A stretch of DNA of 64,000 nucleotides. Source: Flabesymbios commensalis. Taxonomy: Eukaryota; Annelida; Polychaeta; Terebellida; Flabelligeridae. The position numbers were made by a program, and so were the translations under genes. Shown here piece after piece: positions 43,151-54,018 of the stretch. Location of the stretch: the NCBI GenBank assembly GCA_964017125.1, contig OZ024903.1:66994423-67058422 (forward strand). Reading direction: 5' to 3'. The stretch's first letter is position 1; the number at the start of each line of letters is the position of its first letter. A model generated the notes under the pieces. The model was not told where the DNA came from and ran no database searches. It was given only the letters and a program-made list of their open reading frames with translations.

Positions 43151-43410
43151 GATTCCATGCACAAAGTGAAAAAAAATTGATTTTGACAGCTTGAAAGTTT
43201 TATGTTATGGGCTAATATGATACAAAACTACCTCAACTAATATGGTTGCAACTTTTTTTTTAATTATTTGATTGAAAAGTGTCCAAAAATCAACATATTA
43301 CCATGGTTATTGTTTATTTTTTCACAGAAGGTTATTTTCATTTTTCTTTCTATTTTCATCAAGTTTTTTTCAATTAGTGAACTGTTTCCATTGTTTCTAT
43401 CTTTGATTAA
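43151..43410. other. Unassigned AT-rich DNA
   Basis: Nothing recognised. Confidence 0.3.
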
Positions 43411-43577
43411 ACTGCAAAAGTTTTTAATTTTTGTGCCGCGCATTCACCAGTTAGGCTAGATACAGAGACGAAATTCGCGTATTTCTTATTTTGTCCGAAA
43501 TAAGAAATCGGGAATTTCGGCTCTATATCTAGCCTAACTGGTGAATGCGCGGCACAAAAATTAAAAACTTTTGCAGT
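43411..43577. repeat. 167-bp near-perfect palindrome
   Basis: ACTGCAAAAGTTTTTAATTT at the left is answered by AAATTAAAAACTTTTGCAGT at the right. Pairing continues through GCCGCGCATTCACCAGTTAG to a four-base turn near 43492, with only a few mismatches. If transcribed it would form an 80-bp hairpin. Confidence 0.88.
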
Positions 43578-43928
43578 TCTAGTCTATGGACATGTTTACA
43601 TCATATGGTCTTATTAAGAAGCCAGAATAAAATCACGGATTTTTTGACGATTTTAGCCTGATTGAGTCCCTTTAATAACATCTTCTGCAAAATATAAAAT
43701 CAAAATATTTGATAATTTAGGCACATTGGTTGTTTTTTGCCGAATGTTTGCTCATGTTATTTTCATAATTTGTCCGTACGACATATGAAACATAATTTTT
43801 CCACATTAATTGATCAATTTTGCAGCCCTAATCTTGTTACCACAAATCCTCTTTCTTTAATTAGCAAAGGTTTGACTGGTTCTGTTTAAAATGTTTCACA
43901 TCATTAGTTTTTATGCAATTGGCATTTT

Positions 43929-43971
43929 AATGCTGTCCGTACGACATATAAAAAGTCGTACGGACAGCATT
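43929..43971. repeat. Perfect 17-bp inverted repeat
   Basis: AATGCTGTCCGTACGAC / GTCGTACGGACAGCATT with a nine-base AT loop. TGTCCGTACGACATAT also occurs in direct orientation at 43770. Confidence 0.9.
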
Positions 43972-44405
43972 TCCTGTACATTATATTGCAAATCTCCACC
44001 TCTTGACTATACTCATTGGTTTTTGTATAAAACTTCACCATCTATTTGAAAAGGTTTTTCATAACTAAGACATCTATTGACTAACAGAGGGCACCTAGGG
44101 CTTGTTTGACATTGAATCAGAGATGGTTACATGCATATTTTAGTGAGAAACACTGGTATCTTAATACATACCGGGTATCGAGTTTTGCAGCTATTACAGG
44201 TATCCCACATATATATTTTGGAATCTAACTCTGCTTATACTAAGGATTAAACTATCATGAGTATTTCTATAGTCTGCTAATAAATATTTTCACTGTGAAA
44301 ATACTATAATTTTGTTCTAAACAATTGCATCTCCCTACAACATGTAGAATTCAAGCAATGTAAAAGGCTGTCTGTCTATTTTATATTTTTCATATATATA
44401 TTATA
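43972..44405. other. Unassigned AT-rich DNA
   Basis: Nothing recognised. Confidence 0.3.
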
Positions 44406-44820
44406 TTTTAGGGACGACTAGGTGACGACAGATAGTGACGACAGATAGGAGATATAAAAATGAAATGAATCGGGATTTAGGCCACCTTTGTGCACATATA
44501 GGCTAAACTGGGCCAGGAGAACCTCCTGAGCATGGTGAGATGATTGAGATGACACTGTCCTCCAGACACAGGATTCGAAATTCGAGCCCTGGCGGTCTGA
44601 GGCCGAGCACGCTACCTCTCGGTCACGGAGGCTCCCCACAATACTGACTTTCACACCGTGGGGAAGAAATTTTTTTGTTTCTTTCAAACCGCCGAGACTG
44701 GGAACCGAACCCCGAACTCTGGCGTGAAAGGCAGCGGTGCTAACCACTACCCTAGGGCCCCCGCCCAGATAGGAGAGATACAACTGGGTGACGACAGATA
44801 GCAGATATGGCATGTAGCAA
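44406..44820. repeat. Small minisatellite block split by a SINE
   Basis: GGTGACGACAGATAGTGACG at 44421 and ACTGGGTGACGACAGATAGC at 44784 are the same unit as the array at 49-51 kb. The SINE at 44453-44765 sits between them. Confidence 0.8.
44453..44765 (-). mobile_element. Dimeric tRNA-derived SINE, family 1, with target duplication
   Basis: Flanked by CAGATAGGAGA at 44442-44452 and 44766-44776. In reverse it shows tail ATGAAATGAATCGGG, body, second head (CGGTCTGAGGCCGAGCACGC), linker, first head (AACCGAACCCCGAACTC, GTGCTAACCACTACCC) and GGGCCCCCGC. It is full length. The target was the minisatellite. Confidence 0.9.
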
Positions 44821-45959
44821 GATAACCTGCACAACCACACCATTTTTTAGGTAAATGCTTATTATTTGAGCACAAGTAAAGATATCAGTACAAAAAATTC
44901 ACAATATTACAGCAAACTTCATAGAGATTCAGAAAATGTATACTTTACATGGGCGAACATGTGTGCAAATTTGCATAAAATTAATATTTATTCACAAAAA
45001 AGGCCTATTTACACAATATTATTGGAGAAAAATTGAAAAAAAATTGTTAATTAGTGTAAATAAAGTTAAAAATTGGTGAAGAAATAAATATATAAATAGT
45101 TATTAATACCTTCACAGAGTCATAGTTATCTAATAATACTAGTCTAAACAGATAAATTATAGTTGCTAATTTTGCTACTAGATTTTAAAATATTGGTTTG
45201 TAGTCTGATGTATGTACAAAATAATTAATTATTTTTCACACAAAACCTGCTGAAATTACATTCGTACTTTATATCATCGCATGCTGATATTACTTAGACT
45301 ATTAGACAGTACGTAATATGAAAAATTATGTCGGAACAAGATGTATGCGAAATGTTCGAGAGTACGTCACGTTTCACTAAAATGAATGTGTAGATATTAT
45401 CCTAACATCTAGAACTCTAATATTGCACTTAGTTCATTGGCCTATAGGGATACAATAACCACCTTGATATAAAGGAAATCAGAATTTTAAAAAAATAGAT
45501 ATGACAAAAAATGTGTGCGTTCGAGAGTACGTCACACTTTATGTCACGTTTTTAAATTTCAGGTGTATATTATCAATTGTTATTGCTTTTACACCAGATT
45601 TTTTTTTTAGGACCATGAAACATAAAAAATAGAAGAGAATAAGATAATTTAAAACTATTATGTGGATGTTTTATTAGTTATAGATTAGATTTTATATATA
45701 TTTATATATATTTAGCGTGACATTATACGTAAATTATATGTCACAATATGCAAATGATCCGAAAAAAATACTTTGCATATAAAGATATCCATAATAAAAT
45801 ACTTCAAGTAAGTTGAATATATCTAATACATGACAACCAAACTGGGACACCCAACCCTGGTTGAGTTTGAGTTGAAATATGGTATTTAACCCTCGTCCTG
45901 GTATGCAAATTTACCATATATATATCTACATTGTGTCACTGGCAAGGGTTAAAAAATAT
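44821..45959. other. AT-rich DNA with a two-copy GTTCGAGAGTACGTCAC motif
   Basis: TGTTCGAGAGTACGTCACGT at 45353 and CGTTCGAGAGTACGTCACAC at 45519 are about 166 bases apart, each after a (T/A)GTGTGCG or ATGCGAAA word. Otherwise nothing seen. Confidence 0.35.
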
Positions 45960-47340
45960 CAAAAATAAACATATTTGGAACAATGGCCAGCACTTCTAAC
46001 ACTGTACATCTGATAAAGCCCAACCCCAGTATTAATAGTGTCATGGTCTGAGGTAGGGCTTCACAGGGTCAGAGGTGCTACACCAAGGTCATGGCAAGGT
46101 CATATCAAGGTCACAGCAAGGTCAAATCAGCTAAAAATGCATGAAAATTGCTTATTTTTGTTGTTTTTCCTCCAATTATGTTTACTTGAGCTGTCTATGA
46201 TTGTTGAAACCACATAGACCCCAACACAGGTACTCCAACCACATTCCAAAAGGTTTAAGGGGTTTTATAGGGGTTGTGAGGGGTAAAAACCCACCAAATT
46301 GTGTCAGCCCTGATATATATATGGTAGAAATTGACAAAATAACAGGAAGATTGTCATGTTTCGACCAATCGCCAAATATACCATCACAGACGATGAAGCC
46401 AAACCCAAGCAGGTCTACACATGGTACTTTGGGGGTTGGGCTTCAACATAGGGGTGTTATTCTGAGGTCATGACAAGGTGATCTGGGGGTCACAGCAAGG
46501 TCACAGCAGCTCAAAATGGTTGCAAATAGCTTTTGCTGTTGTTTTTATCCCAATTATATTCACCTGTGCTGTATACGATGTCTACGATGGTGGAACCACC
46601 TTGACCACAACACAGATGTACCCGGTACATCAAACACATCCCAGAAAAAGACAGGGGTTGGAGGGGTAATACCCCATCAAATCACCTTTATGGTAGCCCT
46701 GTCGGTAGCCGGGAGTTTATCAGGGTTTGACCAATCGTCAGCACTTCCATTACACCTTTGATGCCCAACCCATGTAGCCCTACTGGTACGCAAAGTCATG
46801 GTGATATGATTTTGGGTTGGGCTTCATAGTGACTTAGCCCAACCCAAGTAGGCCTACACATCATGGTGACACGATTTGGGGTTGGGCTTCATATGGATGC
46901 TACCCCAAGGTTATGACAAGGTCATCTCAAGGTCACTGCAAGGTCAAATCACCTCAAAATGGGTGAAAATAGCTATTTTGTTAATTTCCCTCACTTAACT
47001 TCAGATGTCTACGATAGTGATTATGAAGCCCAACCCAAGCAGGTCTACACATAGTGACATGTTTTGTGGCAAAGCTTCTAAGTGTTATGCCTAGGTCACG
47101 ACAAGGTCATCTGTAAGGTGAAATATACTTTTTTCTCCAAATTATCTTCACTTGAGTTGAAAACCACTAAGACCCGAAGACATCAACACAGATATACAAC
47201 ACAATCAGGTTTTGACCAATCTTCAGCACGTTCATTACAAACCCAAACCCAAGTGCACAAAATCTGGTGATATGATTTTATGTTGGGCTTCATAGGGATG
47301 TTATGGCAAGGTTATCTCTAGGTCACAAATAAATCAAGAT
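45960..47340. repeat. Tandem repeat of about 370 bp rich in AGGTCA
   Basis: Each unit has GACCAATCG-CAGCACTTC, GAAGCCCAACCCAAGCAGGT, TTTGGGGTTGGGCTTCA and a run of CAAGGTCA words. Anchors lie at about 45970, 46363, 46727 and 47212. The AAGCCCAACCC / GGGTTGGGCTT pair makes each unit a large imperfect hairpin. Confidence 0.7.
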
Positions 47341-48489
47341 GGCTGTCCAAAAATGCAAGATGGCCAGCAGACCACAAAGACCGCCACCATAATTTTGGAA
47401 TAGGAGACCAGCAAAAATATTCGGATGTAGCTTCCTTCTTCTCAGCAAACACAAGCAGGACGTTAGTGGAATTGAAGCGGAGCACATCTATTGGGAAACA
47501 ACCCAAGGGAAAGCAGATCGAGTTGGAGGCGTTGGAAAGCACAAAGCTGCTATGACAGTTGTAAAAATTCAAAAAATAGGACACTATCCGCAGTGCCAGA
47601 GAGCTATATATGACTATTGTAGCCAACATCTCACAACTGTGGGATAGAGCTCCACATATCTGAGTAGACAGAAAGCTTGATTCACCATCAAGAATTTTAA
47701 ATTTTGTTGAACTTTTATGACCCTAGTCGAATTAGCATTGACACTCCAATGAATATCTGGTCTCCATAAATTTTGGTGGCCTTAAAATACATGGAAGCTA
47801 CTTGTAAACTGTAACATACGTAACGATGGAATGGACTATTTCTTCACATAAGGATATGGGGTTAGCTATTACATATTTTAATATGTGGGAATTGTAAGGA
47901 GAACCATATTGTTTGGCTAATGAATTTGAAAATACACCTTCGAAAGAGAATAATAATACAGTGCACAATGACTGAGTGGAATACCATTGGTCTAAATATA
48001 CAATAATACATATTTCAGGCATCGCGAAACGTCCCCGGACATCGGCGATCTCCGGCTAAAATGGACCAATACGGTGTATCATATCTCCTTGCTGGACCTA
48101 AATGTCTGGTACTTCAAAAATTTGGAATCATATTTTTTGGATCAGTAACATTTAAAAAGTGTACAAATAACTTTTATCATCATGATTTTCCCAATTATAC
48201 CAATTTCGAAGTTTAGATAATCTTGAATCTCATATTATCACTCATGGTTGACACATTTATAATTGAAAATTATGTCCGCCAGCATTTTGTCTGGTTTTCA
48301 AAGTACACTGGATCGGTGTCCACCATGGCAAGAAGATTTTTCGCAATCCCTGCAATATTTTCTGAATATTTGCAGCAACAAGCCTTCTTCAGGAATATTT
48401 TTATCAAAAATGTATAGAACATCTAGTTCAAGTAAACTCATTTATAGCAAATATATAAATTATTGAGTCAAAATCACACGCAAAAGACG
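47341..48489. other. Unassigned DNA
   Basis: A plus-strand stretch at 47440-47640 reads in part RTLVELKRSTSIGKQPKGKQ and, in a neighbouring frame, HYPQCQRAIYDYC. It is protein-like, but without splice sites or a recognised family, and could be a decayed transposon ORF. CATCGGCGATC near 48040 recalls words around 54860 and 58860. Confidence 0.3.
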
Positions 48490-48840
48490 TATTACATTTC
48501 TTTTGTTTCTTAAAAATCATATTTTTACATTTTGACCTTGGAATAGATTTTCCGACTTTGAAGATGACCATGAATCACCAAAATAATAGCATAAATGGAT
48601 TTACCAGTCAAAATCTTTTGAAAAAGAGGTATTACACATGTTAAAAATGCTATTTTCGCTTACTTGACCTTAAAATTGACCTTTTGACCTTGAAGATGAC
48701 CTTGAGTCATGAAAATAATATAAGAAATGAATTGCTGAGTCAAAATCACATAAAAATGAGGTATTACACTTGTTTCTAGCTTCATTTGTGAACAAATCAT
48801 ATTTGACCTTGAAATTGCCCTTTGACCAGGAATTTACAAA
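48490..48840. repeat. Tandem repeat of about 125 bp, three units
   Basis: GAGGTATTACACATGTT, TTGACCTTGAAGATGACCTT, GAATCACCAAAATAATA and GAGTCAAAATCACA-AAAA recur at about 48490, 48610 and 48750. Confidence 0.65.
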
Positions 48841-49215
48841 AATGCCCAAAACCTTTCTAGCTGGCACTCATCGGATTTGAATCCAGCACAAAAAACATTG
48901 TATGATATGTAGCAAAGCAAGGTTACGTCATCTCTAGCTCGGACTACAGTTTTTTAAGAAAATGTAAATGAGCGAAATTATCATTATTATTTGTGAAAAA
49001 GGCCTCATTTTAGCTCAAAACTGTATAATTTCTCTTTAAATGTTACATCGTTCATTTGCTCATAACCCAAAAATGGCAAGGAATTAAGCTCCAACTCTAA
49101 CAGTTCTGAAAACTAGACGAAATAGGCCATCGAATTGGTATAAAATATTCTATTATAAAACAGTTTCGTTTTTCACCCTACTATGTCCGAAATGTGTGCA
49201 GGTAACCTTGCTACA
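48841..49215. other. Unassigned DNA
   Basis: Nothing recognised. Confidence 0.3.
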
Positions 49216-50210
49216 AGCCATATACGACTGGGTGACGACCTATAGGAGACATGGGGCTGGGTGACGACATATCGGAGACGACTGGGTGACGACAGATAGG
49301 AGACATAGGGCTGGGTGACGACATATAGGACACAGCCGACTGGGTGACGACAGATAGGAGAGAGACGAATGGGTGACGACAAATAGAAGAAATACGACTG
49401 GGTGACGACATATAGGAGAGAGACGGCTGGATGACGGCAGATAGGAGACATAGGGCTGAGTGACGACAGATAGGAGAGATACGACTGGGCGACGACAGAT
49501 AGGAGAGATACGACTGGATGACGACAGATAGGAGACATAGGGCTGGATGACGACAGATAGGAGAGATACGACTGGGCGACGACAGATAGGAGAGATACGA
49601 CTGGGTGACGACAGATAGAAGAGATACGACTGGGTGACGACAGATAGAAGATATACGAATGGGTGGCGACAGATAGGAGAGAGACGACTGGGTGACGACA
49701 GATAGAAGAGATACGACTGGGTGACGACAGATAGAAGAGATACGACTGGGTGACGACAGATAGGAGAGATAAGACTTGATGACGACAGATAGGAGACATA
49801 GGGCTGGGTGACGACAGATAGGAGAGATACGACTGGGTGACGACAGATAGGAGAGACACGAATGGGTGACGACAGATAGAATGGGTACGGCAGGGTGACG
49901 ACAGATAGGAGAGATACGACTGGGTGACGACAGATAGGAGAGACACGAATGGGTGACGACAGATAGGATAGGTACGGCTGGGTGGCGACAGATAGGAGAG
50001 ATACGACAGGGTGACGTTATATAGGAGAGCGACGACTGGGTGACGACAGATAGGAGAGATACGGCTGGGTGACGACATGATATATACCGGTAATATGAGA
50101 GATATGGCTGGGTGTGACACATACTAGAAGAGATACGACTGGGTGACGACGGATAGAAGAGGTAACGGCTGGGTGCCACACATACTGTAGGATAGCCTAC
50201 AAAGGGCCTG
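49216..50210. repeat. About 30-bp minisatellite
   Basis: The unit is GACTGGGTGACGACAGATAG then GAGAGATAC (29 bp), with variants GAGACATAGGGCTGG and GAAGAGATAC. The minus strand lacks stops in two frames, giving Ser/Tyr/Pro/His-rich open frames of more than 300 codons (repeats of YLSSPSRISPICRHP). The unit length is not a multiple of three and the peptide changes register, so I reject coding. Confidence 0.92.
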
Positions 50211-51090
50211 GTAACGACAGATAATGATAGATACGACCGGGTGACGACAGATTAAAGAGGTAACGGCTGGGTGCCACACATAGGATAGCCTACATAGGGC
50301 TTGGTGACGACAGATAAAGATAGATACGACTGAGTGACGACAGATAGAAGAGGTAACGGCAGGGTGCCACACATAGGATAGCCTACATAGGGCTTGGTGA
50401 CGACAGATAAAGATAGATACGACTGAGTGACGACAGATAGAAGAGGTAACGGCAGGGTGCCACACATAGGATAGCCTACATAGGGCTTGGTGACGACAGA
50501 TAAAGATAGATACGACTGGGTGACGACAGATAGAAGAGGTAACGGCTGGTTGCCACACATAGGATAGCCTACATAGGGCTGGGTGACGACAGATAAAGAT
50601 AGATACGACTGGGTGACGTCAGATAGAAGAGGTAACGGCTGGGTGCCACACATAGGATAGCCTACATAGGGCTTGGTGACGACAGATAAAGATAGATACG
50701 ACTGGGTGACGACAGATAGAAGAGGTAACGGCTGGGTGCCACACATAGGATAGCCTACATAAGGCTTGGGGACGACAGATAAAGATAGATACGACTGGGT
50801 GACGACAGATAGAAGAAGTAACGGCTGGGTGCCACACATAGGATAGCCTACATAGGGCTGGGTGACGACAGATAAAGATAGATACGACTGGGTGACGACA
50901 GATAGAAGAGGTAACGGCTGGGTGCCACACATAGGATAGCCTACATAGGGCTGGGTGGAGACAGATAAGATAGAGATGACTGGGTGACGACAGATAGGAG
51001 AGATACGACTGGATGACGACAGATAGGAGACATGGGGCAAGAGACAACCGGGTGTCGACAGATAGGAGGGGTACGACTGAGTGACGCCCA
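50211..51090. repeat. 93-bp higher-order minisatellite, about 8 units
   Basis: Three diverged 30-bp subunits form a 93-bp unit: GATACGACTGGGTGACGACA, GATAGAAGAGGTAACGGCTG, GGTGCCACACATAGGATAGC and CTACATAGGGCTTGGTGACG in order. Adjacent 93-bp units are nearly identical (for example starts near 50324 and 50417). 93 is 31 codons, which explains the 287-codon minus-strand open frame. Confidence 0.92.
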
Positions 51091-51123
51091 CAGTGTACAA
51101 ACACATACCAAACACACGATATG

Positions 51124-51187
51124 TTTGTACTGGGCTAACATTGCAGAGGGTGTGCCAACATTAAAACAACATCTCATGTTTTCTGGG
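51124..51187. mobile_element. CCCAGCAAACAC-type palindrome, shortened
   Basis: GTACTGGGCTAACATTGCAG, then GCCAACATTAAAACAACATC and TCATGTTTTCTGGGA. The inner arms are partly lost. Confidence 0.45.
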
Positions 51188-51233
51188 AGGCGTGTCAGTT
51201 GGCGGCGTTAATATTTTTGTTTATCCAATTTAA

Positions 51234-51398
51234 CCCATTAAAGCCCAACTTTTTAAAACAGAGCCTCCTAGTCGAAAATATAACACATTGCTACGATTGG
51301 ACCATTAATACTATTCTACATTTGAATTTTTTTAATGTTTTTTTTTTTAAGTGGTTTCTCGGACTGGCAAATTTTTTTGCCATTGGGCTTTAGAGGGG
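51234..51398. mobile_element. 165-bp TTAA-bordered segment with piggyBac-like ends
   Basis: After TTAA (51230-51233): CCCATTAAAGCCCAACTTTT ... GGCAAATTTTTTTGCCATTG, GGCTTTAGAGGGG, then TCAA (51399-51402). The right end repeats the layout of the right end of the larger element at 54014 (CTGGCAAAAAAACTTGTCAG then TGGGCTTTAATGGG). Either a short non-autonomous derivative or the left end of the parent. Confidence 0.65.
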
Positions 51399-51423
51399 TC
51401 AATGAAATGTGTTTATTGTGACC

Positions 51424-51895
51424 AGTAGTAGTATTAGTAAATCATTGCTTTACGTCACTTTTCGGCACAAATTGTCTTTTAAGTGACATTGTAATACGAT
51501 AAAAACGTTGTAGTCAATTGATGAGATGAATGATGTACAGATGATGATGATGTGAGGGTGGAGGTGATAGGGCATGATGGGTTATTGAGAGCGTTTTCCT
51601 TCGCTCGCCCAGTGAGGGGTTTTGGGCATGTCTAGGGGATCTACCCTCAGACATGCCCAGACTTGGGTTTCGCTGTGCAATTCAATGCTGGAACTCCATG
51701 GCATTTCGCGCAGCGATTAGATTATGGCCAGTTACGAGGAGGCTGCAGCTTCCTTTGGATGATTGCGGTAGACTAGTGCTTCCGTACCATGCCGTATAGC
51801 ATGCAACTGATGGAACAGATCTCTAATGACCCTCCCCAGATGGGGGCGACAATCACAACTAATAACAATCATCCCAGTACCCCTAGATATGGTCG
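51424..51895 (+). repeat. Dispersed repeat, 'GGGTTATTGAGAG' family, internally deleted copy
   Basis: Matches 38154-38712 up to CATTTCGCGCAGC and resumes at GATTATGGCCAG. It then runs further (ATGCCGTATAGCATGCAACT, CTAATGACCCTCCCCAGATG), in agreement with the end of the copy at 1474. Confidence 0.75.
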
Positions 51896-52004
51896 ATGTA
51901 GTGATCAACGCTGGTTATAACTCCCACGAGTAGTATCATACATATGTATTTTATTTCATACTGAGACTAGGGGGGTGTTTTCAGACCCGCAAATACACGG
52001 TTTT

Positions 52005-52533
52005 ACGTGAAACATGTATATTCTAGAGACCACAAGTTGAAACTGAGCCTTATTGGCTTCTCACGGATGAACTGCTTTGTGCCATGTTTACCAAAATAAG
52101 GTATCAGGGTTTCGTCAATGCTGAAATCCTCAGCCATATCTGTCTGCTTGAAAACTCCAGTCAACTTTCCAAGTATCGGTCGAACCTTGTAGTAGGCCTA
52201 TCTGTCACCTAACAAATTAGTATTATCTCTAAAATAAAGATCACTTATAATAACATCGAACCTGTTCTGCCTCAGAGAATCAGAGACCAGAAAATTGTGA
52301 ATATCAGCTCATTCTGTCCAATAAAACCGGCTATATGGTAGTCGGCTATATCCAGACAGAAGCATGATGCCTAACGATGTTAGCGCCTCCATCTTATCTA
52401 CACCGAGGCCTACTTCCTTTTGCTGAGAATATAGGTTGTACTCCCACTGGATGTTATCAACCAGATAGTGGGGGAACATTGAGAGAAATACGGTCCCAGG
52501 AGATTTAACATTCTCTTTCAATAAATCTTGTAC
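52005..52533 (-). pseudogene. piggyBac transposase fragment (DDE_Tnp_1_7)
   Basis: One minus-strand frame reads LKENVKSPGTVFLSMFPHYL, VDNIQWEYNLYSQQKEVGLG, VDKMEALTSLGIMLLSGYSR and LPYSRFYWTE. It continues through FDVIISDLYFRDNTNLLGD, YYKVRPILGKLTGVFKQT, SIDETLIPYFGKHGTKQFIR and EKPIRLSFNLWSLEYT. Known: FxxxFxxxxxxxIxxxTNLYAxQ, ExxAFxGIxxLxGYxxLPxxxxYW, the F-xxxxxxLxFxDN helix, the KVRPLF helix, and SxDExMxPYxGRxxxKQYxxxKPxxxGxKxW are successive piggyBac blocks. The Asp in SIDE is the first catalytic aspartate; the later two are absent. Two in-frame stops and the missing C-terminal half make it non-functional. Confidence 0.88.
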
Positions 52534-52767
52534 ATTTCATACACATCTTAATGACACCATCTACTTCCTCGCTTTCTGAGCTGCTTTACAGTAGTTGGCT
52601 CATCCCTCGCAGCGTATTCAAACATGGAGATGATATAATTCATCATATATCATAAACATAGCGATCAAAGACACCATAAGTGCCCACTGGCAAATTTTCT
52701 TGCCAGTACCTACATTTTCAATTGCAATGTCTTCCTATTATATGTCATTTAGCAGACAAACACTTAA

Positions 52768-53476
52768 CTCATAGCAGTCTAGGCATTTATGACGCTGCAG
52801 TCTAGGTCCGAGCCCAGCTCGGACCTGGCAATAATGCTTAGCCATTCACCAAATGACATCACTTGCGCAACTATGAACCAAGTATGGGTAGCCTGGAACA
52901 TAAAGAGTTGACTTATTTGCATCACAACTGTTTCCAAAATAAAAATCGAGCTCCAGGCTCAGATGAATACGAGGCTTTTGGTGCATCGCACCAAAAACAA
53001 CAAACTTGGTGCATCGCAAAATTTGAAATCCAGTATGCATCACAATTTTTTTTAGAAAGATTGCTAAATCCCATGGTAATAACTTATTCACCCTATTAAT
53101 TTGTTTATAAAGACCTATTGAATGCTTCTTCGAACCATTTGTGATGTATTTTAATATATTTTATGTGAATTTTATGTAATGTTGTACTCCTGAATCTCCG
53201 TGAATTACAAAAATACCATTTTTAAACAAAATTTCCGAAAATATGACCACCTAATTAGCATATTCAAATGGCTGTCGGTTGCCATGGCAATATCACATTG
53301 GCCGTTTAAATGAAGTGTATTCTGGATATATATTGTATGTGTGTTGCTATGGTGTATGGGAAATACATATGCCATAATTCTAAATTTATATTAAAAGTAA
53401 GACATTATGTCTCAAAATCACAAAAATGGCCAGACCACACAGACGTCCTATGTCAGAACGGCCAGACTGCTATGAG
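52768..53476. mobile_element. TTAA-flanked 0.7-kb element, family 5
   Basis: Exact TTAA on both sides (52764-52767, 53477-53480) and ends CTCATAGCAGTCTAGG / CCAGACTGCTATGAG. Homologous to 29029-29666. It sits inside the region upstream of the piggyBac transposase fragment, i.e. a nested insertion into another piggyBac-type element. Confidence 0.87.
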
Positions 53477-54018
53477 TTAATAATAGCAAAGGATGGAAAT
53501 GTGCTTAACATATCAGCATGCTCGAGGATTTAGTACCAGACAGTCTACATAATAAAAATAAAGTATTCCGTTGCATCATTTTACAGAATGGTTTATCACT
53601 ACAGACAGTAATACCGTGTATTATCCCACTGGCAATTTTTTTTGCCATGTAAATTATTAGTCTTTTTATGCGCATGTATGGATCTTTTTTCAGCATTACA
53701 ATTACATGGTGAAAATCACCACACCTGACAGTTTGTTTATGAATATTGACTTACTTACTACAAGATATGTAATAAACTACTTATTGGTATTTTCCACGAC
53801 TATGAAGTAGCATTCTGGAAGTACTATTTTCCGACAAACTTGAGCGTTGCTAAGCGTTGGTATCAACTATCAATTGCATAAAATGTAGTTAACCAAGACG
53901 ACAAGTGAGTTTACAACGGGTTCCAGTCGTGTAGCCTTTTGAAATATTTTTTTTTATTGTGACGTCACACAAAAACGTCACTGGCAAAAAAACTTGTCAG
54001 TGGGCTTTAATGGGTTAA

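Larger units (their letters stand above)
51234..54014 (-). mobile_element. piggyBac DNA transposon, decayed, with nested insertions
   Basis: TTAA lies at both outer borders (51230-51233 and 54015-54018) and the ends CCCATTAAAGCCCA / TGGGCTTTAATGGG are 14-bp perfect inverted repeats. Inside, on the minus strand, is a piggyBac transposase fragment (52533-52005). The length, 2.8 kb including a nested repeat (51424-51895) and a nested 709-bp TTAA element (52768-53476), leaves about 1.6 kb of original sequence. That is shorter than an intact piggyBac of about 2.5 kb, so the 3' half of the transposase is gone. Caveat: 51234-51398 has its own right end, so the left border could belong to a separate short relative. 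Confidence 0.65.

Noticed and set aside
47318-47640. Open frames on both strands with protein-like stretches
   Set aside because: No splice sites, no family, and the plus-strand likeness is split over two frames; left as unassigned.
49173-51177. Minus-strand frames of up to 322 codons (YLSSPSRISPICRHP-type repeats)
   Set aside because: Overlapping long frames in two phases over a minisatellite; no start context, no splice sites, no family.
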